The translations under genes were made by a program, and so were the position numbers. DNA of 64,000 nucleotides from NCBI GenBank assembly GCA_023014485.1, contig JAJOZX010009437.1, forward strand, positions 72,501 through 136,500. The letters run 5' to 3'. Shown here piece by piece: positions 1-11,535 of this stretch (position 1 is its first letter; each line of letters opens with the position of its first letter). The notes below the pieces were generated by a model. That model was not told where the DNA came from and did no database searches. It saw only the letters and a program-made list of their open reading frames with translations. This DNA comes from Bathynomus jamesi (lineage: Eukaryota > Arthropoda > Malacostraca > Isopoda > Cirolanidae).

Positions 1-2
1 TG

Positions 3-1391
3 TGCCATTGTCCTTCCTCCAAGGTACACATCATTGACATCTTTGTGATTGCTTTCATTGCTTGGATCAATCTCTGGAAGTTTGGTGTCCTTGAGTACTT
101 TATCATCTACAAAGAAACTCAAGAAAACCTTGTACTCTGATGATACCATCAAATATAGCATATGTAAGCGAAAATGCTCAGATTGGAACTCAATATTCAG
201 CGAATTTACCTTCTGTAGTACATATTGTAGGAAAAAGAGCATGTGTTTGGTTCCACGATTACTTAATATGTCATACACTCTTTTGGCTCCATCAACTTTA
301 TCAACATTTAATTCACTCTGAAAATAGAGAGGTAAAGCATCATATTGCTCTAATATCACTGATATGACATTTTCTCGTGAGAGCCACCTTGTTTGAGCAA
401 GTTTAGGTATTTTATGCTGCGCCGTGGCAACAGCTTCCTGTATTAGCGCGAAGTCCCGTTGTCGCTTGCTACTACGACTAAAATAAGATGTTAAATCTTT
501 TAAAAAACATTCTAAGTAAGAGGGCAATACACTGACAGCATGACTTGCACACAAAGCAAAGGAATGACAAACACAGCCCATGACAAATAATGAAGGAACA
601 TCATTTTTTAGTAATTTTTGAAACCCGCTTTTGGTGCCCATCATGGAAGAACAATTATCAGCTCCGAATCCAATTATGTTATTTACAGGAATATTTTTTT
701 CCTGCAACAGAGATTTAACAGCCTTGTATAAGCCTTCAGCTGTTCCATTTTCGACCACTACAGTATCTAACAGTGCATCTACGACTTCATTTATTTCCAG
801 ATCAAAATAACGTACAACAATAGCCAAAATTTGGGTAACTGAAATGTCAGTGCTTTCGTCTATTAGGATTGAAAACTTTTGTGCCTTGCATATATCTGCA
901 ATCAATCTTTTTTCTTGAAATGCTATGCCATCCTGAATGACATATGCAAGTTTAGTTCTTTTCATTGTTAATTTGTCGGCAATTTTGCTATCAGGAAATG
1001 CTCTCTTGCAGACTGTCAGAAGATGATCAACATTACTAAAGGGTAGGTTATGTTCAGCAAAATAGCCAGCCAACAATAGTTCACTCTTTGCTATTTGTTC
1101 ACTTTCTGTTGATTTCTTTTTCGACATAAATTGGGTAATGTTGACACATGATTTAGCTCCATCAAAAGATTTCTTATGTTTTACTGAATTTTTATGTTTT
1201 AGTAGCATGGACTTATTTGCATTCTTAAGAGTTACATTACAGCATCGACAATAGCATGCTTCATGATCATTTTTGTTTTGCTGAAGCCAGTCTTTGAGTT
1301 CTGGGTCTTTCAGCCATTCTTCTTTAAATGATTGTACGTACCACTTCTTTTTTTTAGCTGCTGATTGCATTTCAATGCTTTCATCACTCAT
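3..1391 (-). CDS. hAT-like transposase with zinc-finger N terminus, partial (runs off left edge)
   Basis: The frame starts at an ATG at 1391 and stays open for 463 codons to the window edge with no stop or frameshift (checked codon by codon), so this is the N-terminal part of a longer protein. Residues 48-72 form a BED/TTF-like finger (C48-x2-C51, H66-x5-H72). Further on are LIDESTD (about residue 176), GADNCSSMMG (about 246), a Cys/His segment CVCHSFALC (about 275) and TRWLS (about 333). This order is typical of hAT-derived transposases of the ZMYM/DUF4371/SCAND3 type, which cut and paste DNA in the nucleus. The hAT dimerisation end would lie beyond the window. Membership of hAT is a family-level judgement; an open frame suggests a young copy, though expression is unknown. 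Confidence 0.85.
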   Translation of the reverse strand, partial: MSDESIEMQSAAKKKKWYVQSFKEEWLKDPELKDWLQQNKNDHEACYCRCCNVTLKNANKSMLLKHKNSVKHKKSFDGAKSCVNITQFMSKKKSTESEQIAKSELLLAGYFAEHNLPFSNVDHLLTVCKRAFPDSKIADKLTMKRTKLAYVIQDGIAFQEKRLIADICKAQKFSILIDESTDISVTQILAIVVRYFDLEINEVVDALLDTVVVENGTAEGLYKAVKSLLQEKNIPVNNIIGFGADNCSSMMGTKSGFQKLLKNDVPSLFVMGCVCHSFALCASHAVSVLPSYLECFLKDLTSYFSRSSKRQRDFALIQEAVATAQHKIPKLAQTRWLSRENVISVILEQYDALPLYFQSELNVDKVDGAKRVYDILSNRGTKHMLFFLQYVLQKVNSLNIEFQSEHFRLHMLYLMVSSEYKVFLSFFVDDKVLKDTKLPEIDPSNESNHKDVNDVYLGGRTMA

Positions 1392-2388
1392 TTTGAGGGG
1401 AAAAATCACACAGAAATCACAAATCACCACCAACACGTGTTTCTCTTATCTGTGAGCCGTTTATTATAAGACTGACTTAAATTGATAACACAATTATTAC
1501 TATCATTCAATGCATAACACACTGCACCACACAAGATTTTCGACTGAACTGCATGTGACTACTGACTCGCGCCGACGCCGAGTCGTCGCTAACTCGCTAT
1601 GCCCGCTGATAGTAAATGTTTCCATAGTTCCAATCTTATTTAGTATTGCTTGAGTAAAGAATAATTTTTGCAAGTTTTCATTCTGCTAAAATAAAAAATC
1701 TACGAAAATAAACACTTTAAGAATACTATATAGTTTGCTAGTGATTTATGGTCCGGTTACATGTTATAAACATGCGCGGAGGAGTCACTTCCACAACGGC
1801 TAGGCTGACGTGAGCGAGTCGAAACGCCCCGTTGTTGCATGTTATAAACACGTAACCACACGCGACCGTCATTGAAGATATCGTAAATGTAAATTTGGGC
1901 TATGTGCGAGTCTATGTGCCTCAATGAACGTGCTTTACAAAGTTGTCAGGTCAGATCGCGAGGGAAAGATTTGAAGAAGTAGCCAAAAAAGTTGCAACTA
2001 ACGGATTCAAAATACTGTAGTATTGGCGGAGAGCCGCGAAAATTAGCCCAATCCGCTACTTTTCGCCCAATCCGGCATCACTGGACTCGCGAGGCGGCCG
2101 AGGCAGCGAGCTTGCGACGCATTGCAGACATATACCATACATGTTTCAAACATGTTTGGAACGTATTCTTTTAATGGCTTTTTTAGGCAATAGTTTAAAT
2201 TGTAAAATATATATTATTAATATGGAAATATGCCGTTTTAAATATTTAAATGAGCTATTTTAAGTTGTTTACACGTTTAGGATATAAACCCCCCAGATTT
2301 CTAACCATTTTCAAAAAAAAACCCAGCAACCCAGATAGATTGTGAAACCCCCAGATCTGGGGGCATCCCCCCCGCATTGGCAGCCCTG
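1392..2388 (-). mobile_element. 5' noncoding part and probable terminus of the hAT-like element
   Basis: About 1 kb lies between the transposase ATG and a candidate terminus reading CAGGGCTGCCAATGCGGG inward from 2388 on the minus strand, a form common at hAT ends. Just inside it is a G-rich palindrome around 2340-2372 (CCCAGATCTGGG core). The matching inverted repeat and 8-bp target duplication would lie left of the window, so the boundary is inferred. A short open frame at 1992-2174 has no recognisable content. Confidence 0.45.
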
Positions 2389-2587
2389 CTTCATATACTG
2401 CTGCGCATGCACTTTGTTGCTAAATGACTCATAACTAAGCAGTGCTGCCATCTCGCATCACAAAACTTTTAATTAGAATGATTTTGTAATATTTAGAAGG
2501 ATAAAATGTCATTTTACTTAAAAAAAGCATACTGATCCAATTAATTTGCACAAGGGTATATATATATATAATATATATATATTTTTT

Positions 2588-2766
2588 TTTTTTTTAGTTC
2601 AGGAAGAACCGATTCGCCTCTATTTAAAGGGCATATCTCAGCGGAAAAACAAAGAAAAAGTGAGAGGAAAGACAGAGGAAAAAGAAAGGGTGGAGGGGAC
2701 AGTCGAAGTGGAAAAAGACCAAGGATGACAAGGACTGCAGGGTCGAGCCCCATCATCCTTGGGTGC
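2588..2766 (+). repeat. Dispersed repeat E, copy 1
   Basis: Purine-rich sequence that recurs in the same orientation at 55,890-56,062 with small indels, starting just after a (TA)n/(T)n tract in both places. It can be read as a Lys/Glu-rich peptide, but the two copies differ by frameshifts, so I treat it as a repeat rather than a gene. At the second locus it sits against the 3' end of a LINE. Confidence 0.6.
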
Positions 2767-2864
2767 TAGGGCCGGGAGGGCGCACGTGAAACCTCCAGGA
2801 ACAAGCACGTACAAACGAGCACAAAGAGCACTCAAGAGCACGAGCTTAGAACCCCCTTGCGGGG

Positions 2865-2895
<31 letters not shown>

Positions 2896-2933
2896 TCCGC
2901 CGTACCTATGCATTTCTTGAAAACTTTATGTAC

Positions 2934-3138
2934 CAGGTGTGTCCAACCTTTTTTCATGAAGGGCCACATTTCAATTAATGATCCACACCGAGGGCCAGAG
3001 TGCAAATTTTAGATAAAATTTTATTTAAAATTAAATTTTATTGAAATAAAGTGAAATTTTAGTATCCGCCAGCCGGGCCTGCTGCAAATCTTTGGCGGGC
3101 CGAACTCTGGACCGCGGGCCGTATGTTGGGGAAACCTG
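2934..3138. mobile_element. hAT-type MITE
   Basis: Starts CAGGTGTGTCCAACC and ends GTTGGGGAAACCTG, so the ends form imperfect inverted repeats of the 'CAGG..TCC(C)CAAC' kind, with an internal 'gggccgcggtcc' motif common in nonautonomous hATs. It is 205 bp long and noncoding. The flanking 8 bp do not match, so the duplication has decayed. Confidence 0.55.
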
Positions 3139-3504
3139 CTCTATACTGTACCTATATAGACCTACAATGTATCTCAGCTAAACCGCTGGAACAGTTCCAC
3201 CAATAATATTAGTTACCATCATAAGTTCCCCTACATGCACCTAATCTTAAACACACCTTGGTAAAACTCGAGAGTATATTCAAAATAAGCCTATCAAATA
3301 TTATAGGAGCTGTGTATCACCTTTCCTAATTCTTCCTATATCCTGTTATCTTATTACGGTGTACCAGTATTGCTTTAATATTGCTTGCTTCTGGTTGTGT
3401 ATGTATATATAGGTAGATAGACAATACAACCTTCTTAAAGTGACCACTATCGGGAACAAACAAAAGTGGTCACCCTCATAGGCAGGTGGTCACTTTAAAA
3501 CAAG

Positions 3505-3506
<2 letters not shown>
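3139..3506. other. No gene seen; inverted GTGACCAC motif
   Basis: AT-rich sequence without a supported gene. At 3437-3500 the strings AAAGTGACCAC and GTGGTCACTTT face each other across about 40 bp and could fold; this may be a fragment of a DNA element end. Confidence 0.4.
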
Positions 3507-3550
<44 letters not shown>

Positions 3551-3568
3551 TGTGTGTGTGTGTGTGTG
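3507..3568. repeat. (TA)n followed by (TG)n microsatellite
   Basis: About 38 bp of TA repeats followed by about 22 bp of TG repeats. It borders the end of LINE-A sequence. Confidence 0.95.
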
Positions 3569-3574
3569 TACCTT

Positions 3575-3698
3575 TCAACCTTTCACATGTTCCGTGCGAT
3601 GATTCCTCATTTCACGAAGGTCAAGCTTGTTGCCCTATTCCTCTCGAGTTGGCCTGGTGAAGTAGGAAGTTGGTTTTTTTGTGCTCTCCACCTCACAT
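3575..3698 (-). mobile_element. LINE-A 3' end, distal piece
   Basis: Matches 31,165-31,290 (shared strings include CGAAGGTCAAGCTTG on the plus strand). At 31.2-31.4 kb this piece is continuous with the LINE-A reverse transcriptase C terminus, whereas here the two are separated by 3699-4463. It is therefore the displaced 3' end of the LINE at 4464-5631. Confidence 0.6.
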
Positions 3699-4463
3699 CT
3701 ACAGATCTACAGAAGCTAAGGCTAACAAAGACCTTAAGATCCACTCTAAGGTTAGCCTGAGAGAAAGGAAAGAGTAGGGGGTTAAGAGAAGAAAATAAAG
3801 GGTTAAGTAAGTAGCAGCACCTATCACTCATGGGTTAACATTCATTCAGAAAAAGAGGAAAAAGACTCACCATCATCATCCGCCGGCCACTGCCGACAAG
3901 TCAGAAAAATAGTCGTAGAGAATAGGAAAGGGGTGAAAGATGAAAAGAAGTAAAATAAGAACACTTACAAACCATGCAAACACAGTCTTAACTCACAGTC
4001 ATACCATGCAAACTACAGACATGCAAGTAAAGAGTTACAGACATGCAAGTAAGGAGAGGATAAGAGAAAAAAAAGTAGGTAAAGTTAAACAAAAAGTGGG
4101 TTAGTTTACTCTACGAGCTACATCTACGTTCATGTTAGTCTAATTTTTTTTTTTTATTTTATTGCTGGCATCACACGCTGGCATGTCACAAGCTGGCATT
4201 AATCGTCAACAGACTCATCCTCGACCACCACCCCGAGAGCTCCTGTTACTAATTGTTTTTTTTATTTTAAACAACGTTAATATTTTTAAAATACCTATCT
4301 AAACGGTTTTTAAACATATTAACGCTGGTTGAGTGAACGACTGACGCGGGAAGATTATTCCATTTATCATTTACTTTAAACGTAAAGAAGTTTTTAGTGA
4401 TATTAGTAATGAAACGTCTGCCACGCAACTTAAATCCGTTATTACGAGTATTGCTATTATCGA
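3699..4463 (-). mobile_element. LINE-B, 5'-truncated copy inserted in LINE-A
   Basis: On the minus strand it begins with the C-terminal end of a reverse transcriptase protein (DNSNTRNN, RGRRFITNITKNFF, WNNLPASVV, FKNRLD), stops at 4267, and continues as about 560 bp of 3' tail with Lys/Glu-coding purine-rich sequence. The WN.LP..VV..SV..FK..LD block is the usual end of CR1-like LINE proteins. A second, longer copy is at 56,098-57,250. The junctions fit a 5'-truncated LINE insertion. Confidence 0.65.
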
Positions 4464-5631
4464 GCCAGGTACGCTCGGCTTATCTGGAATTGTTCTTAGC
4501 CAGCCGTCTAGTCTTCTTTTGAAGATATCCTCCACAACACCACTCGTGTTTCTTAGTTCCTTGGGCAGCTGGTTAAACAGTCTTGTCCTCTCACAACAAA
4601 ACTATTTTCCTTCAGGGTTCAGGATGTTCCCTGTGTAGCCTTCAATTCAAATGGGAACAGACACATTCTTCATTTTCTACTTTCCACTGTTGGTTTGTGG
4701 GTTATAGGGTTCAAAGTAAGATTAAGGGCAAGGTGCTCCATTATTTTCCAAGTGTAAATAACAATGTACCTCTCTCTTTTTCCTTCCAGTGAATATAAGT
4801 TTAATTCACATAACCTTTCCCAGTAATTTAGTTTTTTGCATCAATTGATCTTGACCGTGAAGCTTCTCTGGATCCCTTCTAGTTGACTAATGTCTTCTTT
4901 TTTATATGGGGATGTTAAGACCGAGCAGTATTGGTATGATCAGTGTTTTGGAGCTAATACTGTTCCTTGTGGTATGTGGTACTGAGCTAAGGACCTGCGA
5001 CTCGATGAAGATATTCCTTGAACTGTAACGAATTGCTGCCGCGCACTGAGGAAATTGTATAGGGCCTACACATTTTCCTACTTTTCCTGTTGTTTCCCTT
5101 ATATTTCAGTTTATGTGCTATGATTTCATGGCCACACTCGTCGAACGCCGTGGCAGTCTGTGTAGGCCTTATATTACATCATAGTTTTCCTTACTTTCAA
5201 GTGCATCAATAATGTTATTATAGTGTTCCAATAGTTGTGATAGGCATGATCTACCTGACCGGAATTCATGTTGGTTATCATTTAATTTTTTCCGAATTTC
5301 CAAAAAGTCAGATTTTTTCTCCAACTATTCGTTCAAATATTTTAGTGAGATGAGTTGTAAGCGACACTGGCCTATAGTTTTTGGCCTTGGATCGATCTCC
5401 TCCTTTATATATTAGAACTATTTTCGCTCTCTTCAGGATGCTCGGTATTTCTTCCGTGTCTTGTGATCGTCTCCATTGGCCTATCCAATATAGGGGCTTA
5501 GTGATTTCATTCTTGCATTTTTTGATCAATGTGGCATTCCGTTTGTCCGGTCCTGCCGCCGAGTGTGCTTTTAGTTTCCCTATAGCTTGTGTAATATCAT
5601 CTGTTATATATGTATATATATATATATTCAT
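4464..5631 (-). pseudogene. LINE-A reverse transcriptase (CR1/jockey-like), decayed
   Basis: The minus strand encodes the start of a reverse transcriptase domain at 5631-5308: SAAGPDKRNATLIKK, SILKRAKIVLIYKGGDRS and NYRPVSLTTHLTKIFERIV. Out of frame, 5300-5130 still shows FRSGRSCLSQLL, and about 4900-4480 shows LEGIQRSFT, ERLCELNLYSLE and LFNQLPKELRN...FKRRLDGWL, the C terminus. The central catalytic YADD segment is missing and several stops and frameshifts are present. The family copies its own RNA into DNA by target-primed reverse transcription. Continuation at 3575-3698 after LINE-B. Confidence 0.75.
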
Positions 5632-5638
5632 TCATTCC

Positions 5639-5668
5639 CTGACGAGGTGTACTTCTGAATACACGAAA
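5639..5668 (+). other. Hammerhead-ribozyme-like core (degenerate)
   Basis: CTGACGAG at 5639-5646, a hairpin of GTGTA (5647-5651) with TACAC (5660-5664), and GAAA at 5665-5668 reproduce the conserved core and stem II layout of a hammerhead ribozyme. One extra G sits at the base of stem II, and I cannot find a convincing stem I; stem III would be short. Penelope-like and retrozyme elements carry such motifs, and a Penelope-like relic lies at 34.7 kb. Activity is doubtful. Confidence 0.3.
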
Positions 5669-5869
5669 GGCCTTGGAATCATTTTTCTTTTTCCTTGTGG
5701 GTTTTCCTTGTGGATTTTCAATCACGTCCTTCCGCTTTTAAAAAGTATTGTTTCACTAATTTTCAGACTACGATGCATTTCTGTAGTGAACCACATTCAT
5801 TTTAACTTTCTATTTATTTAATTGTGGTTATATGACAGGATTAAATTGTAAGACCATTTGTTTTATTAA

Positions 5870-6051
5870 AATGTACGGTCACTTTTACGGATTAAATTCA
5901 GTACGAAAGTTTTTTCGCTGGGTAAAACTTGTCACATTTCACAATGTGAATGTGACCACGAAACAAAAATTTACATTGTAAATATGATTTTCGCTGGGAC
6001 CGCAGAAAAAACGGTCAGTTTAGTCAGGTAGTGACATGGCAGGTTCTACTG
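5870..6051. mobile_element. Possible pogo-type MITE, one end recognisable
   Basis: The right end reads CAGTAGAACCTGCC inward from 6051, a form common to pogo/Tigger-type inverted repeats. Inside are several 'CGGTCAC/GTGACC' and 'TTTTCGCTGGG' repeats. The left end is not clear. Confidence 0.35.
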
Positions 6052-6300
6052 TATGTAACCTACTTTATATATGAAACAGTCAAAATAGGAAAAGTTTTGC
6101 GTTAAGTTGGACATATATATATATATGTATTCAATCCGACGCGAATGCAATGAGTCTTGCTTATATTGAGGTTCTGGATATAGTAGGCTGGTGTAGCTGT
6201 AACCCCTAGATCCTGTCCCAAAGCTGGATCCTATTCTTTGCAGATAGCTGGTGAGGGAGCTATATTTTGGGGGCCTCTTCGCGAGTGACCCGTTGCCCAC
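6046..6300 (-). other. Unassigned open frame, possibly not a gene
   Basis: 84 codons rich in Ser, Tyr and Arg ending in a TA-derived tail. No domain recognised, no splice context that convinces me. Non-TA composition of the first 55 codons makes it slightly better than background; a relic exon or repeat is equally likely. Confidence 0.15.
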
Positions 6301-6422
6301 GTCGGGCTAACATCATGAAAAAGAAAAAACTATAGTGTTTGTCCATTTACCATTACTTATTCGGACTATAGTTGATTTAATTTTCCCAGAAGCGTTCCTT
6401 GTTCTATGCACACTCTGTGTGT

Positions 6423-6466
<44 letters not shown>

Positions 6467-6762
6467 AAAAGGAGGAATAAGATCTTACTCCTCCTTAAAT
6501 GTTGATTTCCTACGAACAAGTTTTTCTCGTCTGTATATATATACACACCTATATAATATACATACGGGGATCACGTTTTTCAAACGAAAATGGTGTCCCA
6601 TCCAAATTCCAACCCTACGATAAATGTTCGTATCTTCCTCTTAATCTGAACGCAATTTTTGTCTTATTTAGATGAAACACCGCAAAATAACAGAGAAAAT
6701 AATTTTTTTCGCTGTCAAATTATAGTTTTAAATAATATAAACAAATAAAATAAGAAGTGTTA

Positions 6763-6796
<34 letters not shown>

Positions 6797-7476
6797 ATAT
6801 ATATATAAATAAAATAATTAGTCATACATGCATATATAGGGGCCTAGATGCACACACACTATTACAGCTAATGCATGTATTAGGAATATCTATTTCGTCA
6901 TACGTAATTGGTGTATAAGAAATTATGCATTTGCCTACTTACCACTCGGTAATAATGAAAGATTTAGGGAAATTTTTGCCCAAAACATCCTCCTGATAAA
7001 GCGGTAAAGGATACGTAAGGTACAATTTACAAATCGCTCTTAGGTCAGGCATATTTATTTATATGGTTTAGTAAATGAAACCTTACAATTAACATCGTTC
7101 CATGCGCGCCATGTATGTAATTACCATACATATTGTTCCATGTTAATTATAAAATAAATAGTTGGACGTAGAAACCATACAACTCGGAGTCATTATTGCG
7201 TTGAACATCGATTTCTTTTTCGCAATAATAACAAATATTGCTTTAGCGAATTCTCATTTTTTAAGTGTGGTCTCGTATAGAGTTCTTCCCCCTTCCAATG
7301 ATATACTAGGCAAGAGCACTTCTAATAACCCATATATTTTCGGGCATTATAATTTGCAATGTAGCATAATGCAATATTTTTTCAAAGGCAGAAAATTAAA
7401 TTGTATGTTATTAACCTGATTTATTTGCAGGATTTACATTGACACGGTGCAAACGAGTATCAGTGGCTATGTAAGC

Positions 7477-7530
<54 letters not shown>

Positions 7531-8453
7531 GTTCAAGTGAAAATTATTACAAATTGGCAACTCAGTTTTGTCCGTTAACGCTGATACTCTTAACTTAAGT
7601 CTATATGAATACGCACTACATAAGTTGACAAATGTCATTTGCTCGGATAAACTACAGACGACTCAACTTAGTGTGTAGTCCCTGTTAGTTTACAATTATT
7701 ATTAAAAAATTTATTCCGATCATTTGTGGGGAAAGAATAAACCACGCCTACCTCTGTCTGATTGATCAAGAACGTTAATGAGGGCGGAGCCATTTTAAAA
7801 AAAGGCGGAGTTAATTATGTTTCTGAACACGCGAAATCTTTTAATCGCTTATTTGCGCTCCGACTATTGGAGAGGAAACATCAAACGAACCGTTCCCATT
7901 TTTTTCATAGTTTTGACATTCATTTGTTTTTTGTTTTGTTTCAGGCTCTTGTAGAATGTTTACTATGTTTCCTAAGTTATAATAAGACTGTAAATTAAGT
8001 TTTCCTTCCGTTAAAAGATGATAATAAAAATTAACTAATTCATAATCAGCTCTCAATTAGTTTACTCATCATGTAATTGCATCTCATAAAAAGCATTTTT
8101 GTTTAATATATATATATATATATATATAGTGACGAGTATATAATATTTTCCCTTTACCCGTACAAGAAAAAATAGTTTTAGGTGATTTTATCACATACAT
8201 CTTCAAATGTACTGATAAGTGATATCTGTCGCAGGTGTCTGTACACTTGTACATGATTCAGAGATTGGAAAATATATTTTTGTATAAAACAGTCTGAAGT
8301 CTAATTCTTTAAAAGAATTTTACCGGCATCTTTGTCCTTTGGGCACATTCTTGTCTTATATATATACCCTTTGGGTATGGTATATCAACACTGTACTCAA
8401 ATCCAGGCTGCAATAGGACTTTTTTATCTTATTTGTTTTAAATGATTTTTCTT

Positions 8454-8505
<52 letters not shown>

Positions 8506-9291
8506 CAAAGTGTGTGTGTGTTTCTCAATATCTTGAACACTGTTATACAATAGATTAAGTCTTGGGGTATAAAGACAAAAGGTTAACTTTTTTTTTTTAC
8601 CAAACACCACTCCGCCCATATACACACACACACACACACATTTACGGTACGACCAGCTCGCTGCATCATTGACAAGTAGGTTATAGAGTGTCAACATACA
8701 CTCAAAATAAAACGTTTAAAATTCATAACTTTTAACTTCTTTTTGAGGGTGCATTCTAAGGGACCTTTTTCCTTCTTTTGGGTATCAAAAAGCTTGTCAG
8801 ATGAAACAATAACGTTCTTTAATGACGCGTGGCTTCTTTAGATAGAGGAAATGGTCTTTGAAACTTCTTTTTGAGTGATTTGAGACAATAGAAGATAATA
8901 TTTCTCTGTAAAGAAGGTTGCGAAAAGTCTTTGTTTTCTGTGTACAATGATTCATCGCCACTGAAAACAATACGTTATCATAATCCAACAAAGAGTGTTG
9001 TATCGTTAATTGACACTCCTAACTTTATAGGTTCGAGTACATAATTCATCAGGAGCAGGATGCACCGTAAGTTTTTTTTTTTCTATGAGGCGACAAAAAT
9101 GCACCCATTCTAACCATAAATACATTCATATCACTTTAAGCTTGCTCTACACAAACTTGACCAAGAGCCCAGAATCTCTGCTGTTTAAACCCTCTGTTTA
9201 ATCAATCTTTTGGTTTATTTCTGTGTTATACGTAAAGTTACTGGTAATTATTAGGCTATAATTTCTTCATACAAATATTTCCAGCAATCTA

Positions 9292-9332
<41 letters not shown>

Positions 9333-9516
9333 TATTATATATATATATATATATATAATGTCTGTATATAGGGCCTACTACAATGTATAGCCTACTGACT
9401 AAATTATATAAGAATTGAATGTAAAGTTTTTTCAAAATAAGTATTGTGCCCGCTCCATATGTAATAAAAGTAAGAAGCTCTTGTGTAAAAATTTTCTTGG
9501 GACTCTTTCAGTATGT
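6301..9516. other. Gene-free AT-rich stretch with microsatellites
   Basis: No supported gene. It holds (TA)n tracts at about 6426-6470, 6764-6806, 7480-7530, 8108-8128, 8455-8490 (then CA/TG repeats), a second (CA)n at 8621-8640 and a palindromic (TA)n at 9297-9358. Open frames here (7162-7419, 7762-7998, 8356-8697, 8797-8991) show no family resemblance and several are translated microsatellite. Confidence 0.6.
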
Positions 9517-9518
9517 AT

Positions 9519-9724
9519 AGGGTGCTTCAAAAAAATGTTACCACTTATATTGTGGTAATATGTCATTGCTTACCATTTATAGATAATATGTGTGTTTTTT
9601 GGTTATGTAAGTATTTGTGTGTTTAGTTGTTGTTTTTTTTAATAATAATAACTACACAGTATTGATATATATATTTTTTGAAGCACCCCCTCCATACTAA
9701 GTGGTAAATTTTTTTTGAAGCACC

Positions 9725-9726
<2 letters not shown>
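9519..9726. mobile_element. mariner-type MITE (AGGGTGCTTCAA ends)
   Basis: 208 bp with facing ends AGGGTGCTTCAAAAAA and, from the right, AGGGTGCTTCAAAAAAAA, followed on both sides by TTACCACTTA. TA precedes the left end. A second internal copy of the right end (GGGTGCTTCAAAA inverted at about 9675-9688) suggests a duplicated terminus. Noncoding. Confidence 0.65.

Positions 9727-9727
<1 letters not shown>

Positions 9728-9775
<48 letters not shown>
9728..9775. repeat. (TA)n microsatellite
   Basis: About 24 TA units between the MITE and the SINE. Confidence 0.95.
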
Positions 9776-9782
<7 letters not shown>

Positions 9783-10053
9783 GTTAGCTTCCGCCCGAAT
9801 TGTTCATTCTGACGAAGGTCAAGCTTTTCACTCCACCTTAGACCTACAGTTTAACGTAGAATCCGAACCACGCCCCACCAGCAGCCCAGCGTCTTAACTA
9901 CTAGGCCACCCAGGGTACCCATTTATCTACCAACCGCTTTCTTTGTGTGGAAGGATGAACAGCTGGGTTTGCTGCGCGCCAGCTGCCGTCACCGGGTGTC
10001 GAACCCGGGGCCGATGGATTCGCAGTCAACGACGCTAACCACTACACCACCGA

Positions 10054-10057
<4 letters not shown>
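9776..10057 (-). mobile_element. SINE-A, copy 1 (two tRNA-like units)
   Basis: Reading the minus strand from 10,057: a tRNA-like head with A box GGTGTAGTGGTTAGC and B box GGTTCGACACC, a linker, then a second tRNA-like unit (GGCCTAGTAGTTAAGAC ... GGTTCGGATTC) and a tail ending near 9776. Both ends abut (TA)n. RNA polymerase III would use the A and B boxes; copying would depend on a LINE partner. Other copies: 12,725 and 57,302. Confidence 0.75.
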
Positions 10058-10095
<38 letters not shown>

Positions 10096-10769
10096 TATGT
10101 AAAGTTGCCCATGCATGCCCCATGCAACTTGTCTCTTTTTGCGTCGCACCCACGCATGCGCAAATCCATCTTTCTTCCTGCAAATGCTTCGTATCGAGTC
10201 TGGCAACGGAGGACACAGGAAAGAGATTCAATGGGGTGACATTAGCATGTATTGAAGGAGGGCTCGGCACGTCCTCTAACGAGAGAGGTCCTACCTCTTG
10301 ATTACAAAGCGCCGTGTGATGGATGGTTTCCCCCGTGGGAGACAATTTATAGGGCCCCGAGTCGAGTACGCGTCCATTACGTTCATACATTCGGAGAGAA
10401 AACGGTGTGAAATACTAAGCGGAGGAAATGGCAGGACGGAGATTAGTACGGGGTTCGTGTAAACCTTATTACCCTTCTAGAATCACAAATAACCCACTAC
10501 CGTAATAGGAACGACGAGAACTAACCTTTATTTAGCAATCAATTGGCGCGACTACCCCCGCCCCCCACCCTTTTTTATTTAATGTGAACTGCTATCACAT
10601 GCATGCATACTTGCCATGCAGCTGACGGGTTTTTTTTTTTCATATAGGACGGGGCGAGGTTGTGTCCGCCGCTGCGTCACTATATACAGTTTGTCATTCG
10701 TGATTCTAGATTTTTTTATTTTTTTTTATTTTATATAATATTATTATACGAGTTTGGGTATATATTGGA

Positions 10770-10838
<69 letters not shown>

Positions 10839-11365
10839 ACGACGTAAGTATAGAGGAGCGTTCTGCACACGAGGAAGAGAAATAACGAACAAATGAAAAA
10901 TGAAGTCCCATATATATATATATATATATCAATTCCATTCGTATATATATTATTAATCTTTTATATATTACACACACACACACACACACATATATGTACT
11001 CTATATATATTATATATATATACTATATATATATATATATAAAGTGACATACATTATATATATGAACGAGGTCATTTGCAAAGTAATAATTTTGTAGGTA
11101 ATGGAAATTCTCTGTTTCTGTCGTTGGTATATTTAATGAATACTAATGAAAGGTAAAAGAAGACGTAGGAAGTGTAGATTCGAGGATGGAGGAACACCGG
11201 AAGTGAGAATTACATTTTGGACACTTTCGGAAGTGCAAATTACATCATTTACATGCGAGTAAATGGATTCGATTCTTATCTGTAAAGAAGACACCGCAAA
11301 TATATAGTGTGTGTAAATTTTTTTTTCTCCAGTAAAATTTTTGTACAACTGATATATATATAACA

Positions 11366-11399
<34 letters not shown>

Positions 11400-11535
11400 C
11401 ACACACACACACAACACTAACGGGAGTAGTGGTAGGAATTCTTAATGATACTTGCAGAGATGAGGACGAGTTTACAAATAATTTTTTCCGTGTTTATACA
11501 CACACACAGACACACACATATATATATAATATATG
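10058..11535. other. Gene-free stretch with microsatellites
   Basis: Moderately GC sequence at 10,093-10,560 has no recognisable gene. (TA)n tracts at 10,056-10,092, 10,768-10,834, 10,911-10,929 and 11,003-11,040; (CA)n at 10,971-10,990 and 11,370-11,416. Peptides read through these are translated microsatellite. Confidence 0.6.

Noticed and set aside
6046..6300. Conserved host exon
   Set aside because: Slightly better composition than background, but it ends in a (TA)n-derived peptide and has no recognisable domain; listed only at low confidence.
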